Positions 16,355 through 25,794 of a stretch of DNA of 64,000 nucleotides are shown here, piece by piece. The stretch covers positions 1-64,000 of the forward strand of contig NZ_JSWF01000035.1 in NCBI RefSeq assembly GCF_000797445.1, read 5' to 3'. The notes below the pieces were generated by a model. It ran no database searches, had not been told where the DNA came from, and saw only the letters and a list, made by a program, of their open reading frames with translations. A program made the position numbers and the translations under genes. Every line of letters starts with the position of its first letter. Position 1 is the stretch's first letter. This DNA comes from Lacinutrix jangbogonensis. GTDB taxonomy: Bacteria > Bacteroidota > Bacteroidia > Flavobacteriales > Flavobacteriaceae.

Positions 16355-18113
16355 CTAACCATTCATTGAGATTAAAAACTCTTCGTTGTTTCTTGTTTGC
16401 TTAAAACGCTCGTTGATAAATTCCATAGCTTCTACTGGATTCATATCTGCAAGATATTTGCGCATTACCCACATTCTTTGAATCGTAACCTTGTCTAATA
16501 ATATATCATCACGACGTGTGCTTGACGATGTTAAATCGATAGCTGGAAAAATACGACGGTTAGAAATCTTACGATCTAATTGTAGCTCCATGTTACCCGT
16601 TCCTTTAAATTCTTCAAAAATTACTTCGTCCATTTTAGAACCAGTTTCTGTTAAAGCAGTAGCAATAATAGTAAGCGAACCTCCATTTTCTATATTACGT
16701 GCAGCACCAAAGAAACGTTTTGGCTTGTGTAATGCATTAGCATCAACACCACCTGAAAGTATTTTCCCCTGAAGCTGGTTGTACTGAGTTATAAGCTCTA
16801 GCTAAACGTGTTATAGAATCTAATAAGATCACTACATCGTGTCCACATTCTACTAATCGTTTTGCTTTTTCTAATACGATATTTGCAATCTTTACGTGCT
16901 CGTGAGCTTCTTTATCGAAAGTTGAAGCAATAACTTCTCCACGAACATTACGTTGCATGTCTGTAACCTCTTCTGGACGTTCATCGATGAGTAAGATCAT
17001 TTGGTATACTTCTGGATGATTGGCTGCAATTGCATTAGCAACATCCTTAAGCAACATTGTTTTACCTGTTTTAGGTTGCGACACAATCATACCACGTTGC
17101 CCTTTACCTATTGGGGCAAACAAATCCATAATACGCGTAGAAATTGTTGCTTGCTTTCCTGCAATATTAAATTTCTCTTCTGGGAATAATGGTGTTAAAT
17201 GCTCAAAAGATACACGATCTCTAACCACATCTGGACTTTGTCCGTTAATTTTATTTACTTTAATAAGTGGAAAATATTTCTCGCCTTCTTTTGGAGGTCT
17301 AACATTTCCAAGTACTGTATCTCCAACTTTTAATCCGAATAAACGAATTTGAGATTGCGATACATAAATATCGTCCGGAGAAGACAGGTAATTATAATCT
17401 GAAGATCTTAAAAAGCCATAACCATCTTGCATAACATCTAATACACCCTCACTTTCTATGATAGCATCGAATTCGAAATCTGGTTCACGGTAACGGTTTC
17501 GTGTTTCACTGGTTCCGTGTGTGTTTCCGTTTTTACCTTGACTACGTTGATTAGTATTCTGGTTTTTATTCTGATTTTTATTCTGAGTGTTTTGACGATT
17601 TGGATTATTATCCTTTTTGTCGTCTTTTTTATTTTGATGATTATGAACAGGTTTTTTATGCTGAGGCTTTGGCTGTTGTGCCTTAACTGGTTCTTTTACT
17701 TGTTTATTATCGTCCTTACTATCTTTTGATTCTATACTGTCTTTAACTTCAGTAGTGTCTCTGCTTTCCTCCTCTTTAAAAGCTATAGCTTCTTGTTGTA
17801 CTTCTGCCTGAGGTTTTGGTTGCACTTTTGCCTGAGGTTTTACCTGAGGTTTTGGTTGTGCTTTTGGTTGAGGCCTTGGCTTATTTGCCGCAGGACGTTG
17901 TACACGTTCTCTTTTGGGTTTCTCTTGTGCTACAGGAGCAGGAATATCTGCTTTTACAACTTCAACGGCCTTTGGGTTAGCTGCTTGTTTATCCAAAATT
18001 TGATAAACTAAGTCTAATTTTTTTAATGAACGAAACTTTGGAATACTTAGCTTTTTAGCCATGTCCTGTAACTCAGGAAGCTTCATTTCTTTTAATTGTG
18101 AGATTTCAAACAT
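16355..18113 (-). pseudogene. rho: Transcription termination factor Rho, frameshifted as sequenced
   Basis: Hexameric RNA-dependent ATPase that ends transcription. Frame 1 (18113 down to 16743, 456 codons) holds the Rho N-domain, a Lys/Gln/Pro/Asn-rich linker (about 45-205, typical of Bacteroidetes), the cold-shock RNA-binding fold ([14 protein letters not shown] near 223-236), Walker A PKTGKT (347-352) and Walker B VVILLDS (427-433). It derails after QPASG into a short false tail. The missing sequence, [21 protein letters not shown]-like and onward to MNG at 16355, is intact one base over. A G4 run (CCCC on the plus strand, 16766-16769) has one G too many. Repaired length is 585 residues. 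Since Rho is rarely dispensable, a sequencing error is quite possible. Confidence 0.93.
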
Positions 18114-18283
18114 GAATTGTTTAATTGAATATTTTTTGAAAAATTATGTTGTTGAAAATTTCCGAAGAAAAATATTTTGTGATTCTGAAGAATTAACGCA
18201 TTGCTAATGTGAAAGTTGCAAGTCGCCTATGCAATAATACGACTTTATTTTAAGTTTTTAGCAACATTTCCCAAAAGAAGTTA

Positions 18284-18291
18284 TATTTTTG
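18284..18291 (+). promoter_or_regulatory. -7 box of the DUF4293 gene
   Basis: TATTTTTG matches TAnnTTTG, 26 bases before the ATG. The 204-bp gap between rho and this gene holds nothing else I can name. Confidence 0.45.
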
Positions 18292-18317
18292 ATGCTGAAA
18301 TTATTCGATTAAAATAA

Positions 18318-18728
18318 ATGATACAACGTATTCAATCTGTCTATTTACTGCTTGCCGCTGGAATTTCGGCTGGATTGATTTTTGTATTTCATTTATGGAT
18401 AACTAACGAGGATGTAAAAATCTTCGCTATGGATGAGCTTTTATTTTTTGGACTCTTTTTAGGGTCTTCAGCTTTGTCTTTGTTATCTTTAGTTATGTTC
18501 AAAAACAGGAAGTTGCAATTTGTATTGGGACGCCTTAATATGATATTAAACTTTATTTTACTAGGATTTTTTGTATATCAATCTCTAAATGTATCTGGAG
18601 AAGCTTTGGTTTCTGAGAAAGGTATTGGGATTTTTCTTCCGATTCTGTCTATAGTATTATTGGCTCTGGCTAATAAGGCTATTAAAAAGGATGAAGATCT
18701 CGTAAAATCTGTAGATAGGTTACGTTAA
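18318..18728 (+). CDS. DUF4293 membrane protein
   Basis: A 136-residue inner-membrane protein with four hydrophobic segments (SVYLLLAAGISAGLIFVF, LLFFGLFLGSSALSLLSLVM, LNMILNFILLGFFVY, IFLPILSIVLLALA). The N-terminal MIQRIQSVYLLLAA is the hallmark of DUF4293, a Bacteroidetes family of unknown function often found divergent from rho, as here. A terminator follows. Confidence 0.88.
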   Translation: MIQRIQSVYLLLAAGISAGLIFVFHLWITNEDVKIFAMDELLFFGLFLGSSALSLLSLVMFKNRKLQFVLGRLNMILNFILLGFFVYQSLNVSGEALVSEKGIGIFLPILSIVLLALANKAIKKDEDLVKSVDRLR

Positions 18729-18758
18729 ACCTAACATCTTAGTAGTATTAGTGCGTGA

Positions 18759-18786
18759 GCCCAAGGTGAAGATCTTGGGCTTTTTT
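18759..18786 (+). terminator. Terminator of DUF4293 gene, copy 1 of a duplicated terminator
   Basis: GCCCAAG (18759-18765) and CTTGGGC (18774-18780) are followed by six T. The 20-bp sequence from GAGCCCAAGG to GATCTT (18757-18776) recurs exactly at 19276-19295. Confidence 0.8.
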
Positions 18787-18838
18787 GTGCCCTAAAATTT
18801 GGGTATTATACTATATTATATTTAATCTAAATAATATT

Positions 18839-19254
18839 ATGAACCACTTAAAAAAAATCATGATGCTTGTTTTAGTATCTATTATATTTATTTCTTGTAA
18901 TAAAGATGACGTAAATAATGAAGAGCCTTCTTTATTAGACGCAGAAAAAACAGAATTGTTAAATTGTTAGAAGCTGATTTTACAACGAAAAGTTTAATCC
19001 CTATTAACTTTACATCGTCAAAACTTGTTAAAATTGATGGAGAATATTATTTAAGATCTTTTCATGGAGAAAAAGTAACAACTTCTTTATTAGAGGTAAA
19101 CTCAAATAAAGTGCTTGTTTTCTAGGGAATATCTTGTACTTCTACATCATGTTCTAATAGTGAAACTGGCTGTATTCCAAACGCAAAAAAGGGATGTACT
19201 AAATGTACTGAAGGAACTAAAGATTGTACCAGAACAATAATTATTAGCGATTAA
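18839..19254 (+). pseudogene. Decayed Cys-rich lipoprotein gene
   Basis: The gene begins as a lipoprotein (signal peptide to IIFISC, then NKDDVNNEEP) but stops after 43 codons because an AAAA run has lost one A at 18961-18963. One base over, the frame continues KLLEADFTTKSLIPINFTSS through DGEYYLRSFHGEKV. It then meets an in-frame TAG at 19123-19125, probably TGG (Trp) originally, and resumes with GISCTSTSCSNSETGC and CTKCTEGTKDC to a TAA at 19254. The full product would be about 138 residues with a Cys-rich C-terminus. I recognise no family. Two lesions make real decay more likely than sequencing error here. It lies between two copies of the same terminator. Confidence 0.75.
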
Positions 19255-19277
19255 AATTCAAAAATAATTTAAACAGA

Positions 19278-19305
19278 GCCCAAGGTGAAGATCTTAGGCT
19301 TTTTT
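19278..19305 (+). terminator. Terminator copy 2, after the lipoprotein pseudogene
   Basis: GCCCAAG..CTTAGGC then TTTTTT. It repeats the terminator at 18759-18786 with one stem mismatch. Confidence 0.65.
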
Positions 19306-19307
19306 AT

Positions 19308-19805
19308 TTAATGTTTTTTTGGAAACTCTATAACTTCTAAATTCTCAATCTTCTTTCCGTCTATTGTAAAACGCAACATTGTTCTTACATTATGAAAGCC
19401 GTGTTTACCTACTGCGCCAGGATTCATGTGGATTAGATTTAGTTTTTTATCTGGCATTACTTTTAAAATGTGTGAGTGTCCACTAATAAAAACACGTGGT
19501 GGATTTTTATATATTTCTTCTCTTACTCTTACATTATATTTATTTGGATAGCCTCCAATGTGCGTAATCCATACATCCACATCTTCGCACATAAACCGAT
19601 TGTTCTCTGGGAATTCTAATCGTACTTTATCACCATCAATATTACCATAAACACCTTTTAGTGGTTTTAGTTTTTCTATTGCATCTGTTACTTTTAAATC
19701 GCCAATATCTCCAGCATGCCAAACCTCATCGGCTTGTTTAACGTATTTCAGAATATCGTCATCAATATGACTATGCGTGTCTGATAGTAGTAGGATTTTT
19801 TTCAT
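19308..19805 (-). CDS. YfcE/MJ0936-type metallophosphoesterase
   Basis: A 165-residue cytoplasmic calcineurin-like phosphodiesterase. Metal-site motifs in order: LLSDTHSH (D-x-H, residues 8-13), WHAGDIGD (GD), YGNIDGD (the GNxD variant of GNHE), THIGGYP and FISGHSHI (GHTH-like), then MNPGAVGKHG near the C-terminus. The family acts on phosphodiesters such as bis-p-nitrophenyl phosphate and some cyclic nucleotides; the natural substrate is unknown. It is a single gene, convergent with the lipoprotein pseudogene. Confidence 0.9.
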   Translation of the reverse strand: MKKILLLSDTHSHIDDDILKYVKQADEVWHAGDIGDLKVTDAIEKLKPLKGVYGNIDGDKVRLEFPENNRFMCEDVDVWITHIGGYPNKYNVRVREEIYKNPPRVFISGHSHILKVMPDKKLNLIHMNPGAVGKHGFHNVRTMLRFTIDGKKIENLEVIEFPKKH

Positions 19806-19821
19806 TGAATTTCTTTAAATT

Positions 19822-19844
19822 CATTCCCACGAAAGTGGGAATTC
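19822..19844. repeat. Dispersed hairpin, copy c
   Basis: CATTCCCAC and GTGGGAATTC form a 9-bp stem around GAAA, just upstream of the phosphoesterase gene. It is in inverse orientation to the related units at 3688 and 56150. Confidence 0.55.
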
Positions 19845-19999
19845 TATTATTACTTTCAGTATCTTATTATTTGTTAAAAATAAAATTGTTTTCAAACGCA
19901 CTTCGACATCCTGTGTGTGACCGTTCTTTTCAATTTCTATAATTAGAAAACGAAAGTCTTTTAATTATTATTTAGCATTTCATTAGGAACAAAAACAAT

Positions 20000-20007
20000 T
20001 ATCTTTG
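20000..20007 (+). promoter_or_regulatory. -7 box of truA
   Basis: TATCTTTG matches TAnnTTTG, 32 bases before the TTG start of truA. Confidence 0.45.
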
Positions 20008-20039
20008 TTTCTTCAGAAAAAACAAAAATACAAGTTTCT

Positions 20040-20792
20040 TTGCGATATTTTATAGAACTTTCATACAACGGAAAAGCATATCATGGTTGGCAAATACAAC
20101 CTAATGCAATCTCTGTACAAGAAATTTTAGAAAAAAGTGTTTCAACTTTATTAAAAGAACCTATTACTACAATGGGAGCTGGAAGAACGGATGCTGGTGT
20201 GCACGCCAAACAACTGTATGCACATTTTGAAACCGAAGCCTCTTTTGACATATCTACAATTACATATAAATTAAATTCATTTTTACCAGAAGATATCGCA
20301 GTTAAAAGCATTTTTAAAGTAAAGGCTGATGCCCATGCAAGATTTCATGCTCTCAGTCGACAGTATTTATATAAAATTGCCCTAGAAAAGAATCCGTTTA
20401 ATACTGAACACGCTTTTTTGTTAAAACCAAAATTAGATCTTGACAAACTAAAAGAAGCAACCACAATATTATTAGACTATAAAGATTTTCAATGCTTTTC
20501 TAAAAGTAATACAGACGTAAAAACGTATAATTGTAATATAATGAAAGCCGAATGGCAAGTTGTTGAAAATGAGCTTCATTTTACAATTAAAGCAGATCGA
20601 TTTTTAAGAAACATGGTGCGTGCTATTGTTGGAACCTTAATTAACATTGGTATTGGCAAAGTTGAAGTAGAAATGCTTCACGATATCATTAAATCTAAAA
20701 ACAGAAGTGAAGCTGGATTTTCTGTTCCTGCTCACGCATTATATTTAACAGAAATTGAATATCCAGAAACTATAAAGTACAACATTGAGTAA
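20040..20792 (+). CDS. truA: tRNA pseudouridine(38-40) synthase
   Basis: Converts uridines 38-40 in tRNA anticodon arms to pseudouridine. The product has 250 residues, with the N-terminal MRYFIELSYNGKAYHGWQ, the catalytic GAGRTDAGVHA (Asp51), the FHALSRQYLYKI strand and FLRNMVRAIVGTL near the C-terminus. The start is TTG at 20040: there is no ATG in frame nearby, and the N-terminus matches the family exactly from here. The 3' end overlaps the next gene by 8 bases. Confidence 0.95.
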   Translation: MRYFIELSYNGKAYHGWQIQPNAISVQEILEKSVSTLLKEPITTMGAGRTDAGVHAKQLYAHFETEASFDISTITYKLNSFLPEDIAVKSIFKVKADAHARFHALSRQYLYKIALEKNPFNTEHAFLLKPKLDLDKLKEATTILLDYKDFQCFSKSNTDVKTYNCNIMKAEWQVVENELHFTIKADRFLRNMVRAIVGTLINIGIGKVEVEMLHDIIKSKNRSEAGFSVPAHALYLTEIEYPETIKYNIE

Positions 20793-22551
20793 TAAAAAAG
20801 AAAACATATTCGACATCACGCTATTTAAACGTTTGTTTCAATACACAAAACCGTACAAAACTGTTTTTTACGGTGTGCTATTATCTGTATTAATTATTGC
20901 TGGTCTAAGTATTGCGACACCAAAACTATTGCAAATAGTAATAGACGAGCATATAAAAACTGTTCAAGAAGAAGGTTTCTTGTATTATATTATTTTAATG
21001 ATTGCTTTGCTTCTAGTGCAAACAATTTTTCAATTTTTCTTTCAATTTTATGCCGCATGGCTCGGACAAAATATTGTTGAAGATGTTCGTGTGCTATTGT
21101 TTAATCATATGCTAAAATTTAAGATGAAGTATTATGACAATTCTTCGGTTGGAATGTTAATAACACGTGCTGTTACTGATATGGAGCGTATTGCCGATAT
21201 TTTTGGTCAAGGCTTGTTTATGATTATGCGAGATTTAACTGTTATGTTAGTAATATCTATTTATATGCTCTCTACAAATGTAATGCTTAGTTTAATAGTG
21301 TTTGTAACCTTGCCAATTGTTTTGTATGCTACAAAGGTTTTTCAGCGTTATATGAAAACAGCTTTTGAGGAAGTAAGAACAGAAGTTTCTAACCTTAACT
21401 CGTTTGTGCAGGAACGCGTAACAGGAATGAAAATTCTTCAATTGTTTACACGAGAATACACAGAGAACAAAAACTTTAAAGCTATTAACGAGCGACATAA
21501 AAAAGGTTGGCTAAAGACTATATGGTATAATTCAATTTTCTTTCCAATTGCAGATTTCCTCGCTAGTATCACTACAGGATTAGTGGCATACTACGGCGCA
21601 TTAATGGTTGTTGTTGAAAATACTGCAACTGTAGGTCAATTATTTTCGTTTATGATGATGATTCCGCTATTGTTTAGACCTTTAAGGCAAATTGCAGATA
21701 AGTTTAATACGCTACAAATGGGAATGGTCGCAGCCAAACGTGTTTTTAAAGTTATTGATACAACATCACAAATTGATGATTCAGGAACTATAGAAGCTTC
21801 ACATTTTAAAGGCGGTATCACTTTTAACACGGTACACTTTAGTTATGTTGAGAATGAAGAAGTACTAAAAGGTATTTCTCTTGATGTAAAAGCTGGAGAA
21901 ACAGTAGCTATTGTTGGTTCAACAGGCGCTGGGAAATCAACTATTATCAACTTATTAAATCGTTTTTACGAAATTAATAGTGGTAAAATTTCAATAGATA
22001 ACATTGATATTAAATCAGTTACATTAGGGTCATTAAGAAGTCAGATTGCTGTGGTATTACAGGATGTCTTCTTGTTTGCAGACACGATTATGGCCAATAT
22101 TACTTTAAATCATCCAAAAACCACTGAAGCGCAAGTAATACAAGCAGCAAAGGATATTGGTATTCACGAATTTATTTCTAGTTTACCAAATGGCTATCAT
22201 TACAATGTAAAAGAACGTGGTGCCATGTTAAGTTCTGGGCAACGACAATTAATATCTTTTTTGAGAGCCTATGTTACAAATCCTAGTATTTTAATTTTGG
22301 ACGAAGCAACCTCTTCTGTAGATTCGTACTCAGAAGAATTAATACAAAACGCAACAGATAAAATTACAAAAGGTAGAACTTCTATTGTGATTGCACATAG
22401 ACTAGCGACTATTCAGAAAGCCGATAAAATAATTGTTATGGACGCTGGTGAAATTGTAGAGCAAGGCACTCATGTAGAGCTACTGAAAAAGAAAGACGGC
22501 TATTACAGAAATCTTTACGAGGTTCAATTTTTAAAGGTTGATGTTGCTTAA
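20785..22551 (+). CDS. MsbA-like ABC exporter (fused membrane and ATPase domains)
   Basis: A 588-residue half-transporter acting as a homodimer, or with a partner, in the inner membrane. The N-terminal domain has six predicted membrane helices, starting near YKTVFYGVLLSVLIIAGLSI. The ATPase domain has Walker A GSTGAGKST, the signature LSSGQRQLISF and Walker B ILILDEATSSVDS, followed by the switch histidine in IVIAHRLATI. The start codon is TTG within the end of truA; the overlap supports translational coupling. Such exporters move lipids or drugs; the substrate is not deducible. The 3' end overlaps the convergent DUF3667 gene by 4 bases. Confidence 0.93.
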   Translation: MSNKKENIFDITLFKRLFQYTKPYKTVFYGVLLSVLIIAGLSIATPKLLQIVIDEHIKTVQEEGFLYYIILMIALLLVQTIFQFFFQFYAAWLGQNIVEDVRVLLFNHMLKFKMKYYDNSSVGMLITRAVTDMERIADIFGQGLFMIMRDLTVMLVISIYMLSTNVMLSLIVFVTLPIVLYATKVFQRYMKTAFEEVRTEVSNLNSFVQERVTGMKILQLFTREYTENKNFKAINERHKKGWLKTIWYNSIFFPIADFLASITTGLVAYYGALMVVVENTATVGQLFSFMMMIPLLFRPLRQIADKFNTLQMGMVAAKRVFKVIDTTSQIDDSGTIEASHFKGGITFNTVHFSYVENEEVLKGISLDVKAGETVAIVGSTGAGKSTIINLLNRFYEINSGKISIDNIDIKSVTLGSLRSQIAVVLQDVFLFADTIMANITLNHPKTTEAQVIQAAKDIGIHEFISSLPNGYHYNVKERGAMLSSGQRQLISFLRAYVTNPSILILDEATSSVDSYSEELIQNATDKITKGRTSIVIAHRLATIQKADKIIVMDAGEIVEQGTHVELLKKKDGYYRNLYEVQFLKVDVA

Positions 22552-23345
22552 TTATTTAAAGCATTTTTTGCTTTAGCAGCCTCCATCATCTCGTCTAAGC
22601 CTCCAAAAGCAAACATTAACAAACCGCCAATTATCATTGCTATTATAAAAAGAGTCGTTAGTAAAACCATAAACAGAATTGTTTTTATAGCGATACGTTT
22701 AAAACTCAGTTTAAAAACGCGCTTAAAAGCAAATGCCGTATAGAGCACCTGAATTGGTAATATTGCTATACTTAGCTCAACAACCTGTATGCCAAAAATT
22801 AAAGAAATAAAAACAATAACTATAGTTAAAATTGATAAATGAGCAGACGTGTACATGTTTAAAACCAAATGCTCAGTAAAATTATACTTCTTAATATTAA
22901 AAAACACAATTTTAGATATAAAGGCATACACCGGCACTGTGATAATAAATATTAATGATTGATATTCAGATACAAATGACATGTAATCTGCCATCGCATC
23001 TTCTTGTCCTTTTTGAGCAAATGCAGACATATCCATTAACTCAGGAAAAAACTTTTGTTGAATAAAAATTTGAAAACCACTTAATGTTATCGCAATAGCA
23101 AAATAGCTAATAACGTTAACATACTTTTTACGTGTACCACTTATATAACTATCAATAACCAGTTCTGGCTTTGTAAATAAGTGCAAGAAAGTTCTTAGAA
23201 ATTGATTTTCATAATTCAAGTAACGGTATGCAAAATCTTCAAACAGATTACGGAGCGTTAACCTATTTCTAATCACTTTTGCTCCACAACCATTACAGAA
23301 GCTTATTTGTTGTGGTAATAACCGTTTACAATTTTTACAAACCAT
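22548..23345 (-). CDS. DUF3667 zinc-ribbon membrane protein
   Basis: A 265-residue protein. The N-terminus carries a zinc-ribbon-like CKNCKRLLPQQISFCNGCG (two CxxC knuckles, as usual in DUF3667). LTLRNLFEDF and FLRTFLHLFTKPELVIDSYISGTRKKY follow, and then about five membrane helices. The function is unknown; the family is common in Bacteroidetes. It starts directly after the cdaA stop codon (no gap), so it is translated from the same message as cdaA. Confidence 0.88.
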   Translation of the reverse strand: MVCKNCKRLLPQQISFCNGCGAKVIRNRLTLRNLFEDFAYRYLNYENQFLRTFLHLFTKPELVIDSYISGTRKKYVNVISYFAIAITLSGFQIFIQQKFFPELMDMSAFAQKGQEDAMADYMSFVSEYQSLIFIITVPVYAFISKIVFFNIKKYNFTEHLVLNMYTSAHLSILTIVIVFISLIFGIQVVELSIAILPIQVLYTAFAFKRVFKLSFKRIAIKTILFMVLLTTLFIIAMIIGGLLMFAFGGLDEMMEAAKAKNALNN

Positions 23346-24137
23346 TTAAATTAAATCTTCTTTTATAATTTCTATTAATTCTGTAGGATCTTTAAAAGCG
23401 ACAAATGTCCCATTTCTAAAACATGAAATCTGACCAGTTTCCTCACTAACTGTTATTGCAATAGCATCTGTTTTTTCGGTAATACCAACTGCAGCTCTAT
23501 GCCTTAATCCAAAACGTTGCGGAATAGTTTTTTCGTTATTTACAGGTAAAATTACACGTGTCGCTTTTACAATATTATTTTCTATAATAATAGCACCATC
23601 GTGAAGTGGACTATTTTTAAAAAAGATACTTTCGATAATTGGTTGCGTCACTTTAATGTTCATTTCGTCTCCTGTCGTTACCAGAAAATCCAGATTATTG
23701 TTTCGCTCTAAAACAATTAATGCACCAGTTTTAGTGGTTGACATTTTATTACAAGCTGCAATAATCACATCTACATCTGTTGATAATGCCGAAACGCCAT
23801 CCATTTTTAAAAATTTTATATGCTTTAGAAAACCACGTTTAGAGGCGAAGTTTGTAGAACCAATCATTAGTAAAAACTTTCTAACCTCTTGCTGAAACAC
23901 CACTATTAACGCAATAAAACCAACACTAATAAAGCCACCTAAAATCTTAGTAAGTAGCACCATTTGTAAAGCCTCTACAATTAAATAAATAAAGTAGATA
24001 ACGACGATACCAAGAAAAATATTAATAGCAACCGTTCCTCTTACTAATCTATAAATATAAAACAAAAGCAAGGCAACAAGAAAGACATCTATATAGTCTT
24101 TTATACCGAAGTTTAAGATGTTGTCGAAAATTTCCAA
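23346..24137 (-). CDS. cdaA: Diadenylate cyclase (c-di-AMP synthase)
   Basis: Membrane-bound enzyme that makes cyclic di-AMP from two ATP, controlling potassium and osmotic balance in many bacteria. The product has 263 residues, with three membrane helices in the first 80 residues, then the DAC domain with DGA (180-182, in SPLHDGAIII) and RHR (212-214, in GLRHRAAVG), both intact. The order folP - lipoprotein - cdaA - DUF3667 on the minus strand is tight. In Bacteroidetes, folP and cdaA are commonly adjacent. Confidence 0.95.
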   Translation of the reverse strand: MEIFDNILNFGIKDYIDVFLVALLLFYIYRLVRGTVAINIFLGIVVIYFIYLIVEALQMVLLTKILGGFISVGFIALIVVFQQEVRKFLLMIGSTNFASKRGFLKHIKFLKMDGVSALSTDVDVIIAACNKMSTTKTGALIVLERNNNLDFLVTTGDEMNIKVTQPIIESIFFKNSPLHDGAIIIENNIVKATRVILPVNNEKTIPQRFGLRHRAAVGITEKTDAIAITVSEETGQISCFRNGTFVAFKDPTELIEIIKEDLI

Positions 24138-24172
24138 TAGAAAGTGGTTTTTGTAAATTTAGTGAAATTGAG

Positions 24173-24868
24173 TTAATAAATGTATTCGATGTTTCTAACT
24201 ATTACATTCTCCATCTCGAAATTAACTAATTTCGATTTTATATTTATATAATCTTGAAAGCTTAAGTTTCGATTAAAGCTTAAGTTGAGCGAAATAAAAT
24301 CTGCTCCATGATCTGGATCATCTAAATCTAGCGAATTTAATTCTTCTTTGAGAATACTAACAACATCATTGACTTTAATGGTATTATGATTAAAATAAGA
24401 ACTGATAAATATTTCGTCAAGATTTTTAATTATAAGAGAAACATGAAGCGCATCATTTGTAGGGATTATTCCTTCATCCTTATCCAGATATGTTCTATAA
24501 ACCACATCAGTAAAATCAATAAATCCTAAGTTTTTAATACTGGTGTCGTTACACGTATAATAATTACGAGCACTTTTATTTTTATGTCCAGAATTTCTTT
24601 TTTTATCCTGCAACTTAATAATCGAAGGAATCGCTTGCTTTAGTGTTAAGCGCTTGTCAACATTTACTAACCAATTGGTAGTTATTATTAAATTACTTCT
24701 GTTTAATTCTAAACTGTCTGGCTTCGTTTCATCATAAAAAAGATAAGCTGGAGACACGTCTCTAATTTCAGTAATTTCAGCATTCTGTATTTCAGGAAGT
24801 AATACGGACTTCTCATTTCCGCATGAGAATACTACAAACAGAACAATTGTATATAATAGATGTTTCAT
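24173..24868 (-). CDS. Lipoprotein of unknown function between folP and cdaA
   Basis: A 231-residue predicted lipoprotein (signal peptide ending VVFSC, Cys16). There is no known domain that I can name. The mature part has DVSPAYLFYDETKPDSLELNR, a Lys/Arg-rich stretch near KKRNSGHKNKSARNYY and a C-terminal beta-rich half. Its ATG overlaps the folP stop codon by one base (TAATG), so translation is coupled to folP. It ends 35 bases before cdaA. Confidence 0.75.
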   Translation of the reverse strand: MKHLLYTIVLFVVFSCGNEKSVLLPEIQNAEITEIRDVSPAYLFYDETKPDSLELNRSNLIITTNWLVNVDKRLTLKQAIPSIIKLQDKKRNSGHKNKSARNYYTCNDTSIKNLGFIDFTDVVYRTYLDKDEGIIPTNDALHVSLIIKNLDEIFISSYFNHNTIKVNDVVSILKEELNSLDLDDPDHGADFISLNLSFNRNLSFQDYINIKSKLVNFEMENVIVRNIEYIY

Positions 24869-25689
24869 TAATTAAGTTTATTATAAAGTGTAATACATTC
24901 CACAGCTTCTTTAACATCGTGAACGCGTAAAATACTTGCTCCTTTTTGCAAAGCTATCATATGTAATGCTGTTGTTCCATTTAAAGCTTCGGTTGCAGAC
25001 GTTACCAGTGTTTTATAAATCATAGATTTTCTAGACAGTCCTGCTAATAATGGTAAATCTGTTATTTCAAAGCCTTCGAGCACGTTTAATAATACAAAAT
25101 TCTGTTCTAATGTTTTAGCAAAACCAAAACCTGGATCTAAAATTATATCTTTAATTCCTAAAGCCCTTGCAGATGCTATTCTTTCAGAAAAATAGAATAG
25201 AATATCTTTTAGAATATTATCGTAGTTAGTCTGTTGTTGCATTGTCTGTGGTGTACCTCGCATATGCATCATAATATATGGCGCCTGAAGACTCGCAACT
25301 GTTTGCATCATATGTTCATCTAAATGTCCTGCAGAAATATCATTAACAATCGCAGCACCTTTTGCAATACTTTGTTTTGCAACTTCGGCTCGAAACGTAT
25401 CTACAGAAATTAGAATCTCTGGAAAATGTTTAATCAATAATTCAATAATTGGAAGTATGCGCTGGAGTTCTTCTTCTTGAGACACTTCATCTGCATTTGG
25501 CTTAGAACTATAAGCTCCAACATCTATAAAAGTTGCCCCATCATTCAACATTTTTTGTACTTGATTAATGATTTTAGACTCGTCTTTATAGAAACCACCA
25601 TCAAAAAAAGAATCTGGAGTAACGTTAAGAATACCCATTACTTTTGGAGTATATAAATCGATAAGTTTGCCTTTACAATTAATGGTCAT
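24868..25689 (-). CDS. folP: Dihydropteroate synthase
   Basis: Joins p-aminobenzoate to dihydropterin pyrophosphate in folate synthesis; target of sulfonamides. The product has 273 residues. Signatures: MGILNVTPDSFFDGG near residue 18, FIDVGAYSSKPNADEV (usually GGESTRP; here GAYSSKP, the Bacteroidetes variant), ISVDTFRAEVA, IVNDISAG, MHMRGTPQTMQ, ILDPGFGFAKT, AGLSRKSMI and the C-terminal ILRVHDV. First gene of a four-gene minus-strand unit. No resistance-type alterations can be judged by eye. Confidence 0.95.
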   Translation of the reverse strand: MTINCKGKLIDLYTPKVMGILNVTPDSFFDGGFYKDESKIINQVQKMLNDGATFIDVGAYSSKPNADEVSQEEELQRILPIIELLIKHFPEILISVDTFRAEVAKQSIAKGAAIVNDISAGHLDEHMMQTVASLQAPYIMMHMRGTPQTMQQQTNYDNILKDILFYFSERIASARALGIKDIILDPGFGFAKTLEQNFVLLNVLEGFEITDLPLLAGLSRKSMIYKTLVTSATEALNGTTALHMIALQKGASILRVHDVKEAVECITLYNKLN

Positions 25690-25794
25690 TGATACCTTTA
25701 AGTTTGTTGTTTATAACACATTTAAAAACTATAAACGTGAAACCTTGAATTTTAAACAATTTTATGCGAAATTTACGGAAATTTGAAACAACAT

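Noticed and set aside
16355-16633. Separate small gene downstream of rho
   Set aside because: Its sequence ([20 protein letters not shown] onward) is the conserved Rho C-terminus, displaced by a one-base frameshift.
19123-19125. TAG as pyrrolysine or other recoding in the Cys-rich lipoprotein
   Set aside because: The gene also has a frameshift and there is no sign of recoding machinery; decay is simpler.
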